From Rhodospirillales bacterium (lineage in GTDB: Bacteria > Pseudomonadota > Gammaproteobacteria > Burkholderiales > Burkholderiaceae_D), in NCBI GenBank assembly GCA_903970305.1, contig CAJCID010000207.1, forward strand, positions 1-64,000: 64,000 nucleotides of DNA. Direction: 5' to 3'. The position numbers and the translations under genes are program-made. The stretch's first letter is position 1; the number at the start of each line of letters is the position of its first letter. Of the stretch, positions 1 to 11,607 are shown in pieces. The notes beneath the pieces are model-generated. The model was not told the origin of the DNA and did not search any database. It was given only the letters and a program-made list of their open reading frames with translations.

Positions 1-1638
1 GCCGAACTGGAGAGCAAGGTCGCCGTGCGCACCGCCGATCTCGAACGCGCAAGACTCGAGGCGGAGGCTGCGAGCCGGGCCAAGTCCGAATTCGTCGCAA
101 TCATGAGCCACGAAATCCGAACCCCGATGAACGGCGTGATCGGGATGATCGACCTCCTGGGCCAGACGCGGCTCGACCCTGAACAGACGCGAATGCTCAC
201 GCTGGCCCACGAATCGGCTGACGCGCTGATGTCGATCATCGACGACATCCTCGATTTCTCGAAGATCGAGGCAGGCACGGTCGAGCTTGAGCACGAGCCG
301 CTGTCCTTCGCCGACATCGTCGAGAGAAGCATCGCGGTGGTCACGGGCACTGCGCGCGAGAAGAACGTCCAATTGGCGACCGATATCGATCCGCGCCTTC
401 CTTCTGCCCTGCTGGGAGACAGCGTGCGCTTGCGCCAGATCCTGGTCAACCTGATGAGCAACGCGATCAAGTTCTCGAGCGGGCGCCCCGGGGCGCGCGT
501 GCTGCTCTCGGTGCGACTGATCGCGATGGATGCCGGACTGGCAACGCTCGACGTGTCCGTCGAAGACAACGGGATTGGCATGGATGAGGCGGGCCTCGCC
601 CGGCTCTACAGACCGTTCACGCAGGCCGACGTTTCGACCACCCGGCGCTACGGCGGGACCGGTCTCGGCCTTGCCATCACGAAGAATTTCGTCGAGCTCA
701 TGGGTGGCAAGATCGATGCCCGCAGCATCCCGAACATCGGCTCCGTCTTCACGATCAGACTGACGTTGGAGGTCTTGAGCGCGAGTGCGTTGCAAGATCG
801 GCCGGCACCAACCCTGCGGAATGATGAAAAGGCGGTGAGCAGGCCCGCCGCGAAACCCAGGCGCCCGGAACGAGTGCTGGTCGCCGAGGACAACGAGATG
901 AACCAGGAAGTGGTGATCCGGCAGCTGCGCATGCTCAGTTTTGACGCCGAAGTGGCAGCGAACGGGCTTGAGGCGCTTGAGCTGTGGCGAACCCGCCGGT
1001 TCGCCATCGTGCTCACCGACCTGCAGATGCCGGAGATGGACGGCTATGGATTGACAGCGGCTATCCGAAGCGAAGAGAGCGCGGGCGAGAGGATCCCGAT
1101 TGTGGCCCTTACGGCCAACGCGCTCAAGAACGAGGCGAGCAGGTGCAAGGCGGCGGGGATGGATGAATACCTGACCAAGCCGGTGCAGCTTTCCATGCTC
1201 GAGGCGACGTTCAATCGATTGCTATCGAAGGAAGCCCCATCGGACCGCCCGACCCCGTCGTTGACGTCCGGCGGCAGCGCGGCGCCGGTAAATCCGGACG
1301 TGCTGTTGAGCCAGATCGGTGACGATCGCAAGCTCTTGGGCGAGCTGTTTCTCGGGTTTGTAGAAGCCGCTTCCGACGCCGCCGCGCACCTGAACCTGGC
1401 CTTGAAGAAGGGTGACTGGAATGAAGTGGGCGCCCTCGCCCACCGGACCAAGGACGCGGCCCGGTCCGTAGGGGCTTTGCGGCTCGCCGATCTGTGCGCA
1501 GAACTGGAGGCCGGAGCCTACGACAGAGACGAAGTCTCGGTCTCCGGTGTCCAGCGGGTGTTCGAAGCGGAAGTCAGATCGGTTTGCGATTGGATTGAGA
1601 CGCGCTATGGTAAGCCCGACGTCGACTGGGAAAAATAG
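1..1638 (+). CDS. Hybrid sensor histidine kinase (HisKA-HATPase-REC-HPt), 5' truncated by window edge
   Basis: The reading frame is open to base 1, so the N-terminal sensor part lies outside the window. What remains (545 residues) reads as a coiled linker, then a HisKA domain with the phospho-acceptor in [10 protein letters not shown] (His near residue 37). The HATPase_c domain follows, with an N box (NLMSNAIKF), DNGIGM and [10 protein letters not shown] receiver domain has acidic VAEDNEMN and the phospho-Asp in [10 protein letters not shown] (near residue 340), and YLTKPV carries the conserved Lys. A C-terminal HPt-like domain has its His near residue 481 ([13 protein letters not shown]). 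The order fits an ArcB/BarA-type His-Asp-His phosphorelay. The cognate response regulator is not in the window, so the signal and output are unknown. Confidence 0.93.
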   Translation, partial: AELESKVAVRTADLERARLEAEAASRAKSEFVAIMSHEIRTPMNGVIGMIDLLGQTRLDPEQTRMLTLAHESADALMSIIDDILDFSKIEAGTVELEHEPLSFADIVERSIAVVTGTAREKNVQLATDIDPRLPSALLGDSVRLRQILVNLMSNAIKFSSGRPGARVLLSVRLIAMDAGLATLDVSVEDNGIGMDEAGLARLYRPFTQADVSTTRRYGGTGLGLAITKNFVELMGGKIDARSIPNIGSVFTIRLTLEVLSASALQDRPAPTLRNDEKAVSRPAAKPRRPERVLVAEDNEMNQEVVIRQLRMLSFDAEVAANGLEALELWRTRRFAIVLTDLQMPEMDGYGLTAAIRSEESAGERIPIVALTANALKNEASRCKAAGMDEYLTKPVQLSMLEATFNRLLSKEAPSDRPTPSLTSGGSAAPVNPDVLLSQIGDDRKLLGELFLGFVEAASDAAAHLNLALKKGDWNEVGALAHRTKDAARSVGALRLADLCAELEAGAYDRDEVSVSGVQRVFEAEVRSVCDWIETRYGKPDVDWEK

Positions 1639-2431
1639 TCTAGAGAATTTGGCGGTGCGCTAGGGAAGCTACTGGAATCAACATTCTCTGCCGCAGCCTA
1701 CAGAGAAGGCCGCGCGCTATTCCAGAGGATGGGAGCGCCGTTTGGCCCATCTCGCCAAGGTCGGCGCGGTTTCTTGCAATGGGGGGGCCGCCCGAGGTGG
1801 TGGGAATATCCTCATCTCGTCGCACCCGGCGCACGCAGTGCGCCTGAGTGCGTTTTCGCACAGACCAGTTGCTCGGCGCGCACTACTTTCGAAGCATCGA
1901 GAGCGGTTCAATCAGCTCGCCGAGTCGATAGCCCTCGCCACCCATGTCCGCACAAACACATAGCCGCTCGAGAAGTCGGGCCGCAGTTCAGCTCATCCCG
2001 GAATGGGATGCATCCGATGTCGTGTGGACAGGATGGCTCAGGCATCTGCGCACCCTGCCTCAGATACGGCCATGGGTCCCCGACGCAATTCGCGTTGCCG
2101 AGCACGTAGTGGTGGCAAAACACGCGGCCGCGGTGGCCCGCGATGACAGAAAGTAGGCCAGATATGCTGACTGACTATAGCGGGGTTGGAGGTGAGGTTG
2201 CCACAGTCCACTACCCACAATCCCAGCTGTTTCGGGTGGGGCGCTCCAATCGGCGCTCGAGATGGGTCGCCCTGGGCTGCCTGACGACGGCCGCCGTTGT
2301 GCTGAACACCATGGAGAGGGCGCAACCAACCCACTCTTGGCCTACCTTGCAGGCACCAAACCCGGCATGGTTCCTCGGTTAAGAGGATGAAGCTGCGAGG
2401 GAATACGAAATTCTCCTAGAGGAGACCAACG
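1639..2431. other. Intergenic stretch without a convincing gene
   Basis: About 0.8 kb follows the kinase. Short open frames occur on both strands (for example 1742-1963 and 2143-2382, plus) but they overlap one another, lack good ribosome binding sites and have no recognisable domain. No tRNA, repeat or clear terminator was seen. The last bases hold the AGGAGA ribosome binding site of the next small gene. Confidence 0.5.
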
Positions 2432-2632
2432 ATGCGAGGAGTCACCGATTTGAAATTCGTTGCGGACGGCGCGACGACTCTGGAGGAGTTGGCCTGTCTA
2501 CTGGAAGAGCAGGCACAGCTGTTCCGGGAGATGGCAGCGGCGCACGTGAGCTTGCACGGTCCGGTCGAGGGCGGCGTCATCGAAGTCAGCGCCCCCAAGC
2601 GCATCGCAGCCCGGTTCGAAAATTTCTTCTGA
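2432..2632 (+). CDS. Small hypothetical protein, 66 aa
   Basis: I do not recognise this family. The ATG is preceded by a good ribosome binding site (AGGAGA, spacing about 6 bases). The product is soluble and mildly acidic. Its central segment (about residues 14-37, LEELACLLEEQAQLF) looks like an amphipathic helix and could form a coiled coil. There is no signal peptide, cysteine pair or membrane segment. It stands alone between the kinase and an oppositely oriented pair. The ribosome binding site and helix-like composition favour a real gene, but nothing supports a function. Confidence 0.5.
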   Translation: MRGVTDLKFVADGATTLEELACLLEEQAQLFREMAAAHVSLHGPVEGGVIEVSAPKRIAARFENFF

Positions 2633-2764
2633 GCCGCCGAGCAGCCCGGACTTGTCACCGGGCTCGCTCGGCCCGCTTGGATCGCGGTCGTCATGACCTA
2701 CGTCGGTGCGCATCGAGTGTGCACCGCAGCGGAATTTTCATGTGTTCCCGGTCCCGAGTGGCCG

Positions 2765-3298
2765 CTACGCGAACACGTATGAGGGGCCGGGCTGTGATGC
2801 GCGTTGCGCGCCGAGTTGCTCCCAATTGGTGGCCCCGTAGATGTCCGCCACGACTTGGTCCAGCAACCGGCGGGGATGGACCTCGAACCGGTTGGCCAAG
2901 CGCGTGTAGAAGACGGGCATGGCTTCAAGCTGGACAGGATTGAGAGTCTTATCCCGACCCAGCGACACGAACATCGGCAAGAGGCGGATGAGCGAGGCCT
3001 TCCATACCTGCTGTACCTCGCGAGGGGACCTCTCGGCGCAGGTCAGACCTCTTGCGAAGACATTGGCGAGGCGCTTCCACGTGGCGAATCCACCGGCATT
3101 GCCGAGCGTGTCCAGAGTTCCTGGATACTGTAGTCCCGGCACGAAGCGCGTGATCCGTTGCGCGACATACTTGACGTGCGTCTGGGCAGTTGCGGCGATT
3201 TCCGCCTCGGTCAGATTCGGGGCGTCAGTGAGCCAGACTATCGAGAGCTTCTCGGCCTCCCGCTGGAGGTGCTGCATGACTTCAGACGTATAGACCAC
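2765..3298 (-). CDS. Hypothetical protein, about 177 aa, downstream partner of the LTXXQ-like gene
   Basis: I cannot assign a family. The frame is open further upstream, but a GTG at 3298 has a GGAG about 9 bases before it, and an ATG at 3277 (MQHLQREAEKLS) is an alternative; the longer upstream part overlaps the preceding gene and looks non-coding. The protein is cytoplasmic by appearance and mostly helical, with a central Gly/Arg/Trp stretch (GNAGGFATWKRLANVFARG). There is no signal peptide or membrane segment. It starts about 46 bases after the stop of the LTXXQ-domain gene on the same strand, so the two are probably co-transcribed. Confidence 0.55.
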   Translation of the reverse strand: MVYTSEVMQHLQREAEKLSIVWLTDAPNLTEAEIAATAQTHVKYVAQRITRFVPGLQYPGTLDTLGNAGGFATWKRLANVFARGLTCAERSPREVQQVWKASLIRLLPMFVSLGRDKTLNPVQLEAMPVFYTRLANRFEVHPRRLLDQVVADIYGATNWEQLGAQRASQPGPSYVFA

Positions 3299-3344
3299 TC
3301 GCCCGCGCTCCAGAAAACGACCGGTGCCGCAGCGGCGACTGCGA

Positions 3345-3917
3345 TCAGCTCCCGATGTGTAGGGCGCGACGCCGAATTCCGCGGCGCCCCACCGGCATGA
3401 CTGCGTGAAAGTCGTCGAAGAGTCGTTTCTGAGCCGGCGTGAAGACGGCATAAAGGCCCTTCACAGCCGAGAGGCGCGCTTTCATGTGCGTGACGTCAGC
3501 CAGCAGATGAGCAAGATGTATTTCATCGCGCTCCAGCACCCCCTTCGTTATCTCGTCCACCGGACTAGCCAGGTGCAAGGCGGCCCAGGCATGCTCGGAG
3601 TCAAGGAGCCGCTGCCAGGCTGGCGCCTGGCTGGGCGTGAGCCCCAGGGCAGCCCGAAGGTCTCCGTACTCCCGGTCGGGATAAGTGGCAGGGTGGTCGT
3701 GGTCGAGCAACTTGTGCTGTTCAGTCGCCAAGACCGCATGGCTCTGGGCGAGAGCGGCGTGGTGCTCGGTACCCTCAAAATCTCCCACACCGATACTTTG
3801 GGCTGCGCCCTTGAAGTGCCGTGCCGCTTCGGCGTGATGCTGGGCCGCCTGATCGTGGCAGGCCGCCGCGTAGCGGTGGCGCACTTGAGCCGCTTCGGCA
3901 ACTTCAGTTGAGGTCAT
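3345..3917 (-). CDS. His/Ala-rich protein with C-terminal LTXXQ-type (Spy/CpxP-like) region
   Basis: The start is placed at 3917 because GGAG lies 6 bases upstream; an ATG six bases earlier would leave no spacing. The product is 190 aa. Residues 12-75 are rich in His, Ala and Gln with a repeating HH-AA pattern (HHAEAARHFKGAA, HHAALAQSHAVLA), predicted to be helical and possibly metal-binding. Residues 93-170 contain two LTXXQ-like motifs, LTPSQ (93-97) and FTPAQ (159-163), the hallmark of the Spy/CpxP family of periplasmic chaperones and sensors. Unlike Spy or CpxP it has no signal peptide, so it may act in the cytoplasm. Domain naming rests on the two motifs only. Confidence 0.65.
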   Translation of the reverse strand: MTSTEVAEAAQVRHRYAAACHDQAAQHHAEAARHFKGAAQSIGVGDFEGTEHHAALAQSHAVLATEQHKLLDHDHPATYPDREYGDLRAALGLTPSQAPAWQRLLDSEHAWAALHLASPVDEITKGVLERDEIHLAHLLADVTHMKARLSAVKGLYAVFTPAQKRLFDDFHAVMPVGRRGIRRRALHIGS

Positions 3918-4175
3918 GGCCATCTCCGAATAGCGCAGAAAATACCCTGCAGCTTCGAATTCCGAAGATATCGAATAGCGGGGCCGCCATTCTGTGCCAT
4001 AGCACACAGAGCGGCTGTCCCATCGCGCTATTTCACAGGCGGCGAGCGGTGTCTTGGGCCGGTTCGCCAAGCTCGGCAGGTCCTGTGGCGCGGTGGATGC
4101 GCCCGAGCTTGCCGACTTCACCTCTCCACTTGTGCAGTTCATTGCCTGGCAGGGAGCGAACCGTTCAGCTGGACA

Positions 4176-4742
4176 TCACATACCACCATCCTCGGTCACA
4201 ATCCCATTCCGCGGGCAACGAAGATCCGTGGTGTCGACCTTGACAAATGCATGATGTGCATCGTCCACTTCCCATGCGTCCTTGGCCGGCAAGCTGCCTT
4301 CGGCTTCCTCAGTCCCGAGGATAGCCACGATGACCTTCGGCCGATCCCTCTTCGCAACAGTACAGAGACCAATGAATTCTGGCGAAGTCCTGCTGTGATG
4401 TGGAATCGCGATGACATCTGTGATCCGAGACCCGTCAGCTACAATTTCCATATATTCCTCCCCACAGATCAACCAGGAACTAAGGAAGAGCCGCGGGGAA
4501 GCCTCGTATCCGCCGAGGTCCTTCAGTCCAAGGTCCTTGTGTCGTGCCTCGATCAACACGACCCGGCTCGTGGAGGCATGTTTCCCGATAAGAGCCTTCG
4601 CGATGTCGGCCCCGCATCGGACACTTGCGAATTCATCCGCCGCATACGCCACCTTATGCCAAGCGAGAATCGTGACGAGGAGAGAGAGGGCGATCAGATA
4701 CAGGCAACGCTCGCCACCCTGTCGTTCGGAATCGGTTGTCAT
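4176..4742 (-). CDS. Hypothetical exported protein, 188 aa
   Basis: The N-terminus has a charged start, a hydrophobic segment (about residues 14-33) and an AYAA-type cleavage site near residue 34, so the product should be exported to the periplasm. The mature part contains four Cys, which could form disulfides, and mixed alpha/beta composition. I do not recognise the family. AAGG lies about 10 bases before the ATG. It is a single gene: the next gene on this strand ends more than 250 bases away on either side. Confidence 0.6.
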   Translation of the reverse strand: MTTDSERQGGERCLYLIALSLLVTILAWHKVAYAADEFASVRCGADIAKALIGKHASTSRVVLIEARHKDLGLKDLGGYEASPRLFLSSWLICGEEYMEIVADGSRITDVIAIPHHSRTSPEFIGLCTVAKRDRPKVIVAILGTEEAEGSLPAKDAWEVDDAHHAFVKVDTTDLRCPRNGIVTEDGGM

Positions 4743-5046
4743 CGAGAGCTTGCCTTGTCCTTGGCTGTGATCGTCACATCAGGTACGACCATTTGGAATT
4801 GCATGAATTCCCGTAACGGGGCTTTCCAAAATTCGGGTCACGAAGGTTCGATTCGGTGCGAAAGCGGCCGACCGCCGCCACTTCGCCTTCTCGATTCAAT
4901 GGATCGGCCGTGGCCTCGGCCCCGCGATCACGAGGCTCTGGAACCGGGTACGCCGAGCGCCCTTTGAAAGCGCGCGCTCTCGCGCATTCACGAGACCCTG
5001 ATGGGATTTCCTAGACGCGGCGGGATGCGGCAGCGAAGAGCCGCGG
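4743..5046. other. Intergenic, no gene seen
   Basis: About 300 bases between two minus-strand genes. The part next to 4742 should hold the promoter of the exported-protein gene. Short GC-rich self-complementary segments occur near 4970-4995, downstream of the GGDEF gene, but there is no U-tract to support a terminator call. Confidence 0.4.
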
Positions 5047-5616
5047 TCATCCCGCGATGACGCGGTTGCATCCTTCCCGCTTTGCTTTGTAGAGCCTCAG
5101 TCCGGCCGTGCGCAGCAACTCTGCTGCGGAGGTGGATTGTGCGGGTGTGCTGACGGCCACGCCTACGCTGACTGTCAGAAAGTCCACCGGACCAGCATGG
5201 CCGGTCCGGGTGCCGCCAAGTGCGCGCTTTTCCCTGCTGGTGCGAAACAGATCGTCAACTGCGCGGCGCGCTGCCTCGGCTTGGAGGGTCGCAGCAGCGA
5301 GGTCGCCGTTAGGCAACAGGCCGAGGAATTCCCCACCACCATAGCGCCCAAGAACGACTTCAGGAGCGATCGCGGCATGCATCGCTCGAGCCATGTCGCG
5401 GAGCGCCCGGTCCCCAGCCTCGTGACCAAGAAACGCATTGGTCATCTGAAGGCAGTCGACGTCGGCATAGAACACGGCTACCGGCACACCTGTCTGCTCT
5501 GAATCGAGAAGCGCCTGTTCAAGGCGCCGCCTCATATACGCGCGATTGTGCAGACCGGTGAGGTAGTCCTGGCCGAGAGAATCGGCGATTTCTGATTGTG
5601 GTCGCGACCTAGTCAT
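5047..5616 (-). CDS. GGDEF-domain protein with degenerate GGGEF active site
   Basis: Start chosen at 5616 (MTRSRPQSE) because GGAG precedes it by a few bases. The 189-aa product is essentially one GGDEF domain. It begins with YLTGLHNR, has the metal/substrate segment YADVDCLQMTNAFLGHEAGD, and the signature reads GRYGGGEFLGLL: the third signature residue, an acidic metal ligand in active diguanylate cyclases, is Gly. The domain ends with the usual LYKAKREGCNRV. There is no sensory or membrane domain. By family knowledge the substitution should impair c-di-GMP synthesis, so a GTP- or c-di-GMP-binding role is possible; this is inference. Confidence 0.85.
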   Translation of the reverse strand: MTRSRPQSEIADSLGQDYLTGLHNRAYMRRRLEQALLDSEQTGVPVAVFYADVDCLQMTNAFLGHEAGDRALRDMARAMHAAIAPEVVLGRYGGGEFLGLLPNGDLAAATLQAEAARRAVDDLFRTSREKRALGGTRTGHAGPVDFLTVSVGVAVSTPAQSTSAAELLRTAGLRLYKAKREGCNRVIAG

Positions 5617-6011
5617 AGGGTCTCCAGTGCCCCGCGAGCGAGGAAGCAATCCTCACCTGACGAGAGCGCCGTGTCAATGTCCAAAACGAGTGACCAAGTC
5701 CCGTGTTGTCCAAGACAAGGGACTCACCAATCCGCTTGCTTTACACCCGCTCCTGGTCTCGCGGGGCGATAACCGGTCGGCTTGGGATCTGGTCGGCAAC
5801 CTGCCCCAAGGCGGACTCACTTGTCGCTCACTGGTCCTTGCCTCCGACACCGAATGCTGGTGTCGTATTTCCCAAAAAACCGGGAGGCCCGTTGGCTAGT
5901 CGCAGAGGGCCCACAAGCGTGCGTTAAAGGACTCTCAGGCAGCGATAGTTCGGCTCTGAGCGCCTCGGTGCCAGCGTGGACTGCTCTCGCGCCCCGACCA
6001 TTGCGCCATTC
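5617..6011. other. Intergenic with a strong inverted repeat upstream of the GGDEF gene
   Basis: No supportable gene. The stretch holds the upstream region of the GGDEF gene, including the hairpin at 5697-5724 described separately, and the region after the sirtuin stop. A small inverted repeat ATTCTC/GAGAAT near 6010-6026 overlaps the sirtuin stop codon and is too weak to call a terminator. Confidence 0.4.
5697..5724. promoter_or_regulatory. Inverted repeat (hairpin or operator) upstream of the GGDEF gene
   Basis: AGTCCC (5697-5702) pairs with GGGACT (5719-5724), and inside it TTGTC (5706-5710) pairs with GACAA (5714-5718) around a CAA loop, leaving a three-base bulge GTG. It lies about 80-110 bases upstream of the GGDEF start. 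It could be a leader-RNA hairpin or a protein site; no T-run follows, so it is not a classic terminator. Confidence 0.45.
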
Positions 6012-6737
6012 TCAAAGCGAGAATAATTTGGGGAGCAACTCCTCTGCACGACCGAGAATCTGTTCTTGGAAGGCAGGATTCGGAGGCGAGATTGGCTCGA
6101 GATTCACGTAAATTGTTCTCGCACCCGCGTACTGCGCATTGCGGACGTAGTCCGCCGCCGGCGTAACCAGGCCTGAAGTACCGATTGCGAGGAACAAGTC
6201 GCAGTCGCGCAGTGCCCGCTTCGCAGCCCAGGAAGCATCAAGCTTCGGCATCTCTCCGAACAGGACGACATCAGGCCGAAGCGGACTCGAACATTCCGGA
6301 CAAAGAGGTACTTTAGCCGCGTGCGTTTCATGGTCTCGATACGGGGACAAGTCACAAGTTTCATTGCTGCAGCGCGTCATCAACAAGTTTCCGTGAATCG
6401 CAGCCACATTCTTGCTTCCCGCGCGCTGGTGTAGTTCGTCAACATTTTGGGTCACGAGGAGGAAGCTCTGGTCTGGCCTCAAGCGCGCTTGTAGCTGTGC
6501 GAGGGCGATATGGCCCTGGTTTGGGTGGACTTTCAGTACATCACTGCGCATGCCCCCAAAAAGCATCCAAGTTTTATCCGGGGCGCGCTTAAAGCAATCG
6601 GTATGGCCGTACTCCTCGACCTGATGCTCCTCCCAGACTCCGCCTGGCCCTCGATAGGTTCTCAAGCCCGATGCTACGGACACCCCTGCTCCAGTCAGTA
6701 CGACTACATTCTTGTATTTCTGAAGCTCGATACGCAT
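6012..6737 (-). CDS. Sirtuin-family NAD-dependent protein deacylase (Sir2/CobB type)
   Basis: Sirtuins remove acyl groups from lysines using NAD+, giving O-acyl-ADP-ribose and nicotinamide. The 241-aa length suits the bacterial single-domain class. Visible motifs are TGAGVS (15-20), TQNVD (96-100), the catalytic His in IHGN (His115), and a zinc site of two Cys pairs (C123/C128, C146/C149). Position 64 keeps the Arg of the class III Tyr-x-x-Arg acyl pocket, but the Tyr position (about 61) is Gly. The ribosome binding site is weak. Both neighbours are unrelated, so it is probably monocistronic. The family call is secure; acyl preference is not. Confidence 0.92.
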   Translation of the reverse strand: MRIELQKYKNVVVLTGAGVSVASGLRTYRGPGGVWEEHQVEEYGHTDCFKRAPDKTWMLFGGMRSDVLKVHPNQGHIALAQLQARLRPDQSFLLVTQNVDELHQRAGSKNVAAIHGNLLMTRCSNETCDLSPYRDHETHAAKVPLCPECSSPLRPDVVLFGEMPKLDASWAAKRALRDCDLFLAIGTSGLVTPAADYVRNAQYAGARTIYVNLEPISPPNPAFQEQILGRAEELLPKLFSL

Positions 6738-7134
6738 ATCTTGAATAGTGGTAACGCTCGGAATCGCAATGTTAATACGGAAGTCCCGCCGCAGGGACGC
6801 GAGCCCGGTCCGGTTCCGGGACCAGCGTTTTGCCCTTCAAGGTTGCGGATTGTCTCTCGATGCCAGCGGAGGAACGAATTTCCGTTCGTGAATATCCGTG
6901 CGGTGGCCGACAGCTGCTCCCAAGATACGATTTCTCAGGGCGCGGGTTGGGTCCCGTCGACCCACTGCGGCGAGGCCGCTGTCCCGTTCTTGGGAACCTG
7001 TGTTGAAAGCGCGTTCGTGGCCGCCTGAAGCGAAGTAACCCGCGTATGCTGGGCCCGCCGCAAGGTGACGGAACAGGACGCTGTGGGCTGCGTATTTCGC
7101 GCGACCCGCGCAGCGTCTGGCTTGATTGCAATCC
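6738..7134. other. Divergent intergenic region, no gene seen
   Basis: About 400 bases between the minus-strand sirtuin and a plus-strand hypothetical gene. It should contain promoters for both. Open frames here overlap one another and show no domain or ribosome binding site. Confidence 0.4.
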
Positions 7135-7689
7135 ATGGAACTGACCGACGTAGCGCGCCAAGCGCAACCCCGTGCGCCAAGACCCTTGGTGTCGCAACTG
7201 GTTCAGCGCGCCCGTCGCGAGATGGAGGGCATCTGGCTTTGGGAGTTCGAAACCGCGGGCACCGTATGGGTTTCCGGCATTGCCGTGAATCGAGTGCTGG
7301 TACCGGCAATGTCGGCCGACGAGGCGATGGCCCTCGTGGGTATCGTAGCCTGGGCGGCCCCGCAGTCTGCTGAGTTTCTAGCTCTTCGAGGACCCCGGCT
7401 CGACGAGACGGTCACCGAGCCCTCTTTACTGCTGTCGAAGGAAGGTCTTTTCGCCCTGGCGAGCTACGAGTTGAACGATGGCTGGACGCCGCTATGCGAC
7501 AGACTGCAGGCCTGCCTGGACCGTGAACTCACTTGGCGAGGCGCGTCTGCGCTGCGCGGAATTCCTCACTATGTTCTCATCGACCGACCGGGCAAACGTC
7601 TCGCAGGTCAATTCAATGAGGAGGCCCACTCGATGGCGCTCCGGCGCGAGAGGCGCTCGAGTGTTGCTCCAGGTTTGGGAAAGAGCTGA
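7135..7689 (+). CDS. Hypothetical protein, 184 aa
   Basis: The start is set at the ATG at 7135 (MELTDVARQ); an in-frame TTG at 7126 is possible but neither has a strong ribosome binding site. The product looks soluble and alpha/beta. Residues about 20-75 (LVQRARREMEGIWLWEFETAG, then a strand-rich part) could form a compact domain. I do not recognise a family. The C-terminal 25 residues are Arg/Ser-rich and may be poorly structured. It precedes the alpha/beta hydrolase by about 230 bases, so co-transcription is uncertain. Confidence 0.5.
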   Translation: MELTDVARQAQPRAPRPLVSQLVQRARREMEGIWLWEFETAGTVWVSGIAVNRVLVPAMSADEAMALVGIVAWAAPQSAEFLALRGPRLDETVTEPSLLLSKEGLFALASYELNDGWTPLCDRLQACLDRELTWRGASALRGIPHYVLIDRPGKRLAGQFNEEAHSMALRRERRSSVAPGLGKS

Positions 7690-7922
7690 GCAAGATTGCC
7701 GCGGGCTGTTGTGGAGATCGCGGTTCTTTGCAATCGCCAACTGCGGGCCACGGCTACGATGACGACCAACCGGCCACTACCTTAGTCCTATATCGACCAA
7801 ATGCGAAGTGGCGTCATAATGAAAACAGCACAGTTGCAATGCGATCCTGCTTGACTCGATCCCGAGCGCCGGCCAAGCGCGGCAGGGTCCAAATCTAACA
7901 TCCCACCGGTAAGGAGTCGGTT

Positions 7923-8759
7923 ATGAGCCAAAGTTACGTCACCACCAAAGATGGAGTGCAGATCTTTTTCAAGGACTGGGGTCCCAAAGAGGCAACACCC
8001 ATCGTGTTCTCACACGGCTGGCCTCTGAGTTCAGACGACTGGGATAGCCAATTGATGTTCTTCCTGGCTCATGGTTATCGTGTCGTCGCGCACGACCGCC
8101 GCGGCCATGGACGATCCTCTCAGGTCTTTGACGGACACGACATGGATCATTACGCAGATGACCTTGCGGTAGTGGTCACTCACCTCAACCTGAAGGCTGC
8201 GATCCACGTCGGGCACTCCACCGGGGGAGGTGAGGTCGTGCACTACCTTGCCCGCCATGGCCAGAGCCGTGCCTCCAAGGCGGTTCTCATTGCCGCAGTG
8301 CCACCCATCATGGTGAAGACCCCTTCAAACCCCGGGGGTCTGCCGAAGGACGTCTTCGATGGAATTCAACATCAGGTCGCGACGAACCGCGCGCAATTCT
8401 TCCGTGACCTACCGGCCGGCCCATTCTATGGCTTTAACCGGCCGGGCGCGAAACCGCAGGAGGGTGTCATACAAAATTGGTGGCGCCAAGGAATGATGGG
8501 CGGTGCCAAGGCGCACTACGATGGCGTGGTCGCCTTCTCGCAAACCGACTTCACTGAAGACTTGAAGAAGACCACTGTCCCCACGCTGGTCATGCACGGC
8601 GATGACGACCAGATTGTGCCGTACGAGGATTCCGGTGTTCTCTCGTCCAAGCTTCTGCCCAACGGTACTCTGAAGACCTACAAAGGCTTCCCGCACGGGA
8701 TGCCGACGACCCATGCTGATGTTCTGAACTCAGACATGCTCTCGTTCTTCAGATCTTGA
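7923..8759 (+). CDS. Alpha/beta hydrolase, non-heme chloroperoxidase/esterase type
   Basis: The 278-aa protein has the full alpha/beta hydrolase layout. The oxyanion region is FSHGWPLSSDDW, the nucleophile elbow GHSTGGG (Ser99), the acid in GDDDQIVP (about Asp228) and the catalytic His in FPHGMPTTH (His258). DRRGHGRSS is typical of the cofactor-free haloperoxidase/perhydrolase branch, whose members usually act as esterases or perhydrolases. An excellent ribosome binding site (AAGGAG) precedes the ATG. No signal peptide. The gene is convergent with the dienoyl-CoA reductase gene and probably a single transcript. Physiological substrate unknown. Confidence 0.92.
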   Translation: MSQSYVTTKDGVQIFFKDWGPKEATPIVFSHGWPLSSDDWDSQLMFFLAHGYRVVAHDRRGHGRSSQVFDGHDMDHYADDLAVVVTHLNLKAAIHVGHSTGGGEVVHYLARHGQSRASKAVLIAAVPPIMVKTPSNPGGLPKDVFDGIQHQVATNRAQFFRDLPAGPFYGFNRPGAKPQEGVIQNWWRQGMMGGAKAHYDGVVAFSQTDFTEDLKKTTVPTLVMHGDDDQIVPYEDSGVLSSKLLPNGTLKTYKGFPHGMPTTHADVLNSDMLSFFRS

Positions 8760-8840
8760 ACTACTCCGTCCAAGCGTTGAGGCTGCGAGCAAAATTAGCG
8801 GGAAGCAGCCAGATGAGGTATCAGGCTGTCGCTTCCTTCA

Positions 8841-11603
<2,763 letters not shown>

Positions 11604-11607
<4 letters not shown>

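Noticed and set aside
2143-2382. 79-residue plus-strand frame
   Set aside because: No ribosome binding site or family, and Pro/Trp-rich end; could not be supported as a gene.
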